A DNA stretch of 43,182 bases from Actinobacteria bacterium UBA4426. Its GTDB lineage: Bacteria > Actinomycetota > Actinomycetes > S36-B12. The DNA is taken from contig DGQA01000014.1 of NCBI GenBank assembly GCA_002390705.1, positions 278-43,459 of the forward strand, given 5' to 3'. Below are positions 43,159 to 43,182 of the stretch, piece after piece. The position numbers were made by a program, and so were the translations under genes. Within the stretch, counting starts at the first letter, position 1; each line of letters begins with the position of its first letter. The notes beneath the pieces were generated by a model, which searched no databases, was not told the origin of the DNA, and worked only from the letters and a program-made list of their open reading frames with translations.

Positions 43159-43182
43159 GCGGGTGTAGCTCAATGGTAGAGC
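43159..43182 (+). tRNA. tRNA-Gly, 5' part, cut by window edge
   Basis: GCGGGTG, TA, and the D arm GCTCAATGGTAGAGC match the first 24 bases of a bacterial tRNA-Gly, probably the GCC type. The anticodon lies beyond the window. A near-palindrome AGGTGAATCACCT (43145-43157) ends two bases before it. Confidence 0.85.

Noticed and set aside
1..43182. CRISPR array, prophage, transposase or defence system
   Set aside because: No regularly spaced repeats, no transposase, integrase, phage structural or restriction genes appear; all large frames are explained by housekeeping families.

Overview
The window reads as a conserved chromosomal housekeeping block of a mid-GC actinobacterium (Actinomycetota). 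The gene order lepA / rpsT / holA / comEC / comEA / degV / SGNH acyltransferase-like / phosphoglycerate-phosphatase-like / rsfS / nadD / proA / proB / obgE / rpmA / rplU / rne / radical-SAM pair / rodA / mrdA / mreDCB / ndk / DUF4233 / folC / valS / clpX / clpP2 / clpP1 / tig matches, from memory, the order known in Mycobacterium (about Rv2404c to Rv2462c) and Streptomyces. The paired clpP1/clpP2, the actinobacterial type of ValRS, the DUF4233 protein beside folC and the many GTG starts agree with this. The exact genus cannot be read from the sequence. Two transporter remnants suggest genome streamlining, and an aquatic lineage is only a guess.

Layout. 1-1820: an AT-rich segment with a partial malQ, a large divergent lepB and the last codons of lepA. 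It looks Verrucomicrobia-like and is probably joined to the actinobacterial sequence inside the conserved 3' end of lepA (assembly chimera or recombination). 1830-9300: lepA, rpsT (opposite strand), holA-comEC-comEA (clamp loader and DNA uptake) and degV. 9325-14300: leuS, an OctT-like SGNH protein, a divergent EamA exporter, a truncated TehA/SLAC1 relic and tRNA-Ala(GGC). 14368-18621: GpgP-like phosphatase, rsfS, nadD, a 50-residue membrane protein, proA and proB. 18621-25889: obgE, rpmA, rplU, rne and the DUF2344/radical-SAM pair, that is ribosome assembly and RNA processing. 25922-31912: the rod-shape wall elongation operon mreB-mreC-mreD-mrdA-rodA. 32001-35538: an alpha/beta-hydrolase membrane protein, ndk, DUF4233 and folC. 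35575-38178: valS, inverted relative to its neighbours. 38418-42526: clpX, clpP2, clpP1 and tig (protein quality control). 42601-43182: tRNA-Pro(TGG), a remnant of an EfeU/FTR1 iron permease, and the 5' part of tRNA-Gly.

Almost everything is transcribed leftward in tight operons with 1-4 base stop/start overlaps (obgE-proB, mrdA-rodA, clpP1-clpP2). Only rpsT, the EamA gene, valS and the partial tRNA-Gly lie on the plus strand.

No CRISPR array, intact mobile element, prophage or clear defence system is visible, and I do not see a convincing undescribed system. The items most worth a second look are the foreign left end, the OctT/GpgP-like pair outside mycobacteria, the uncharacterised DUF2344 plus radical-SAM pair beside rne, the structured rne leader, the inverted repeat between folC and valS, and the two decayed transporter genes lying next to tRNA genes.
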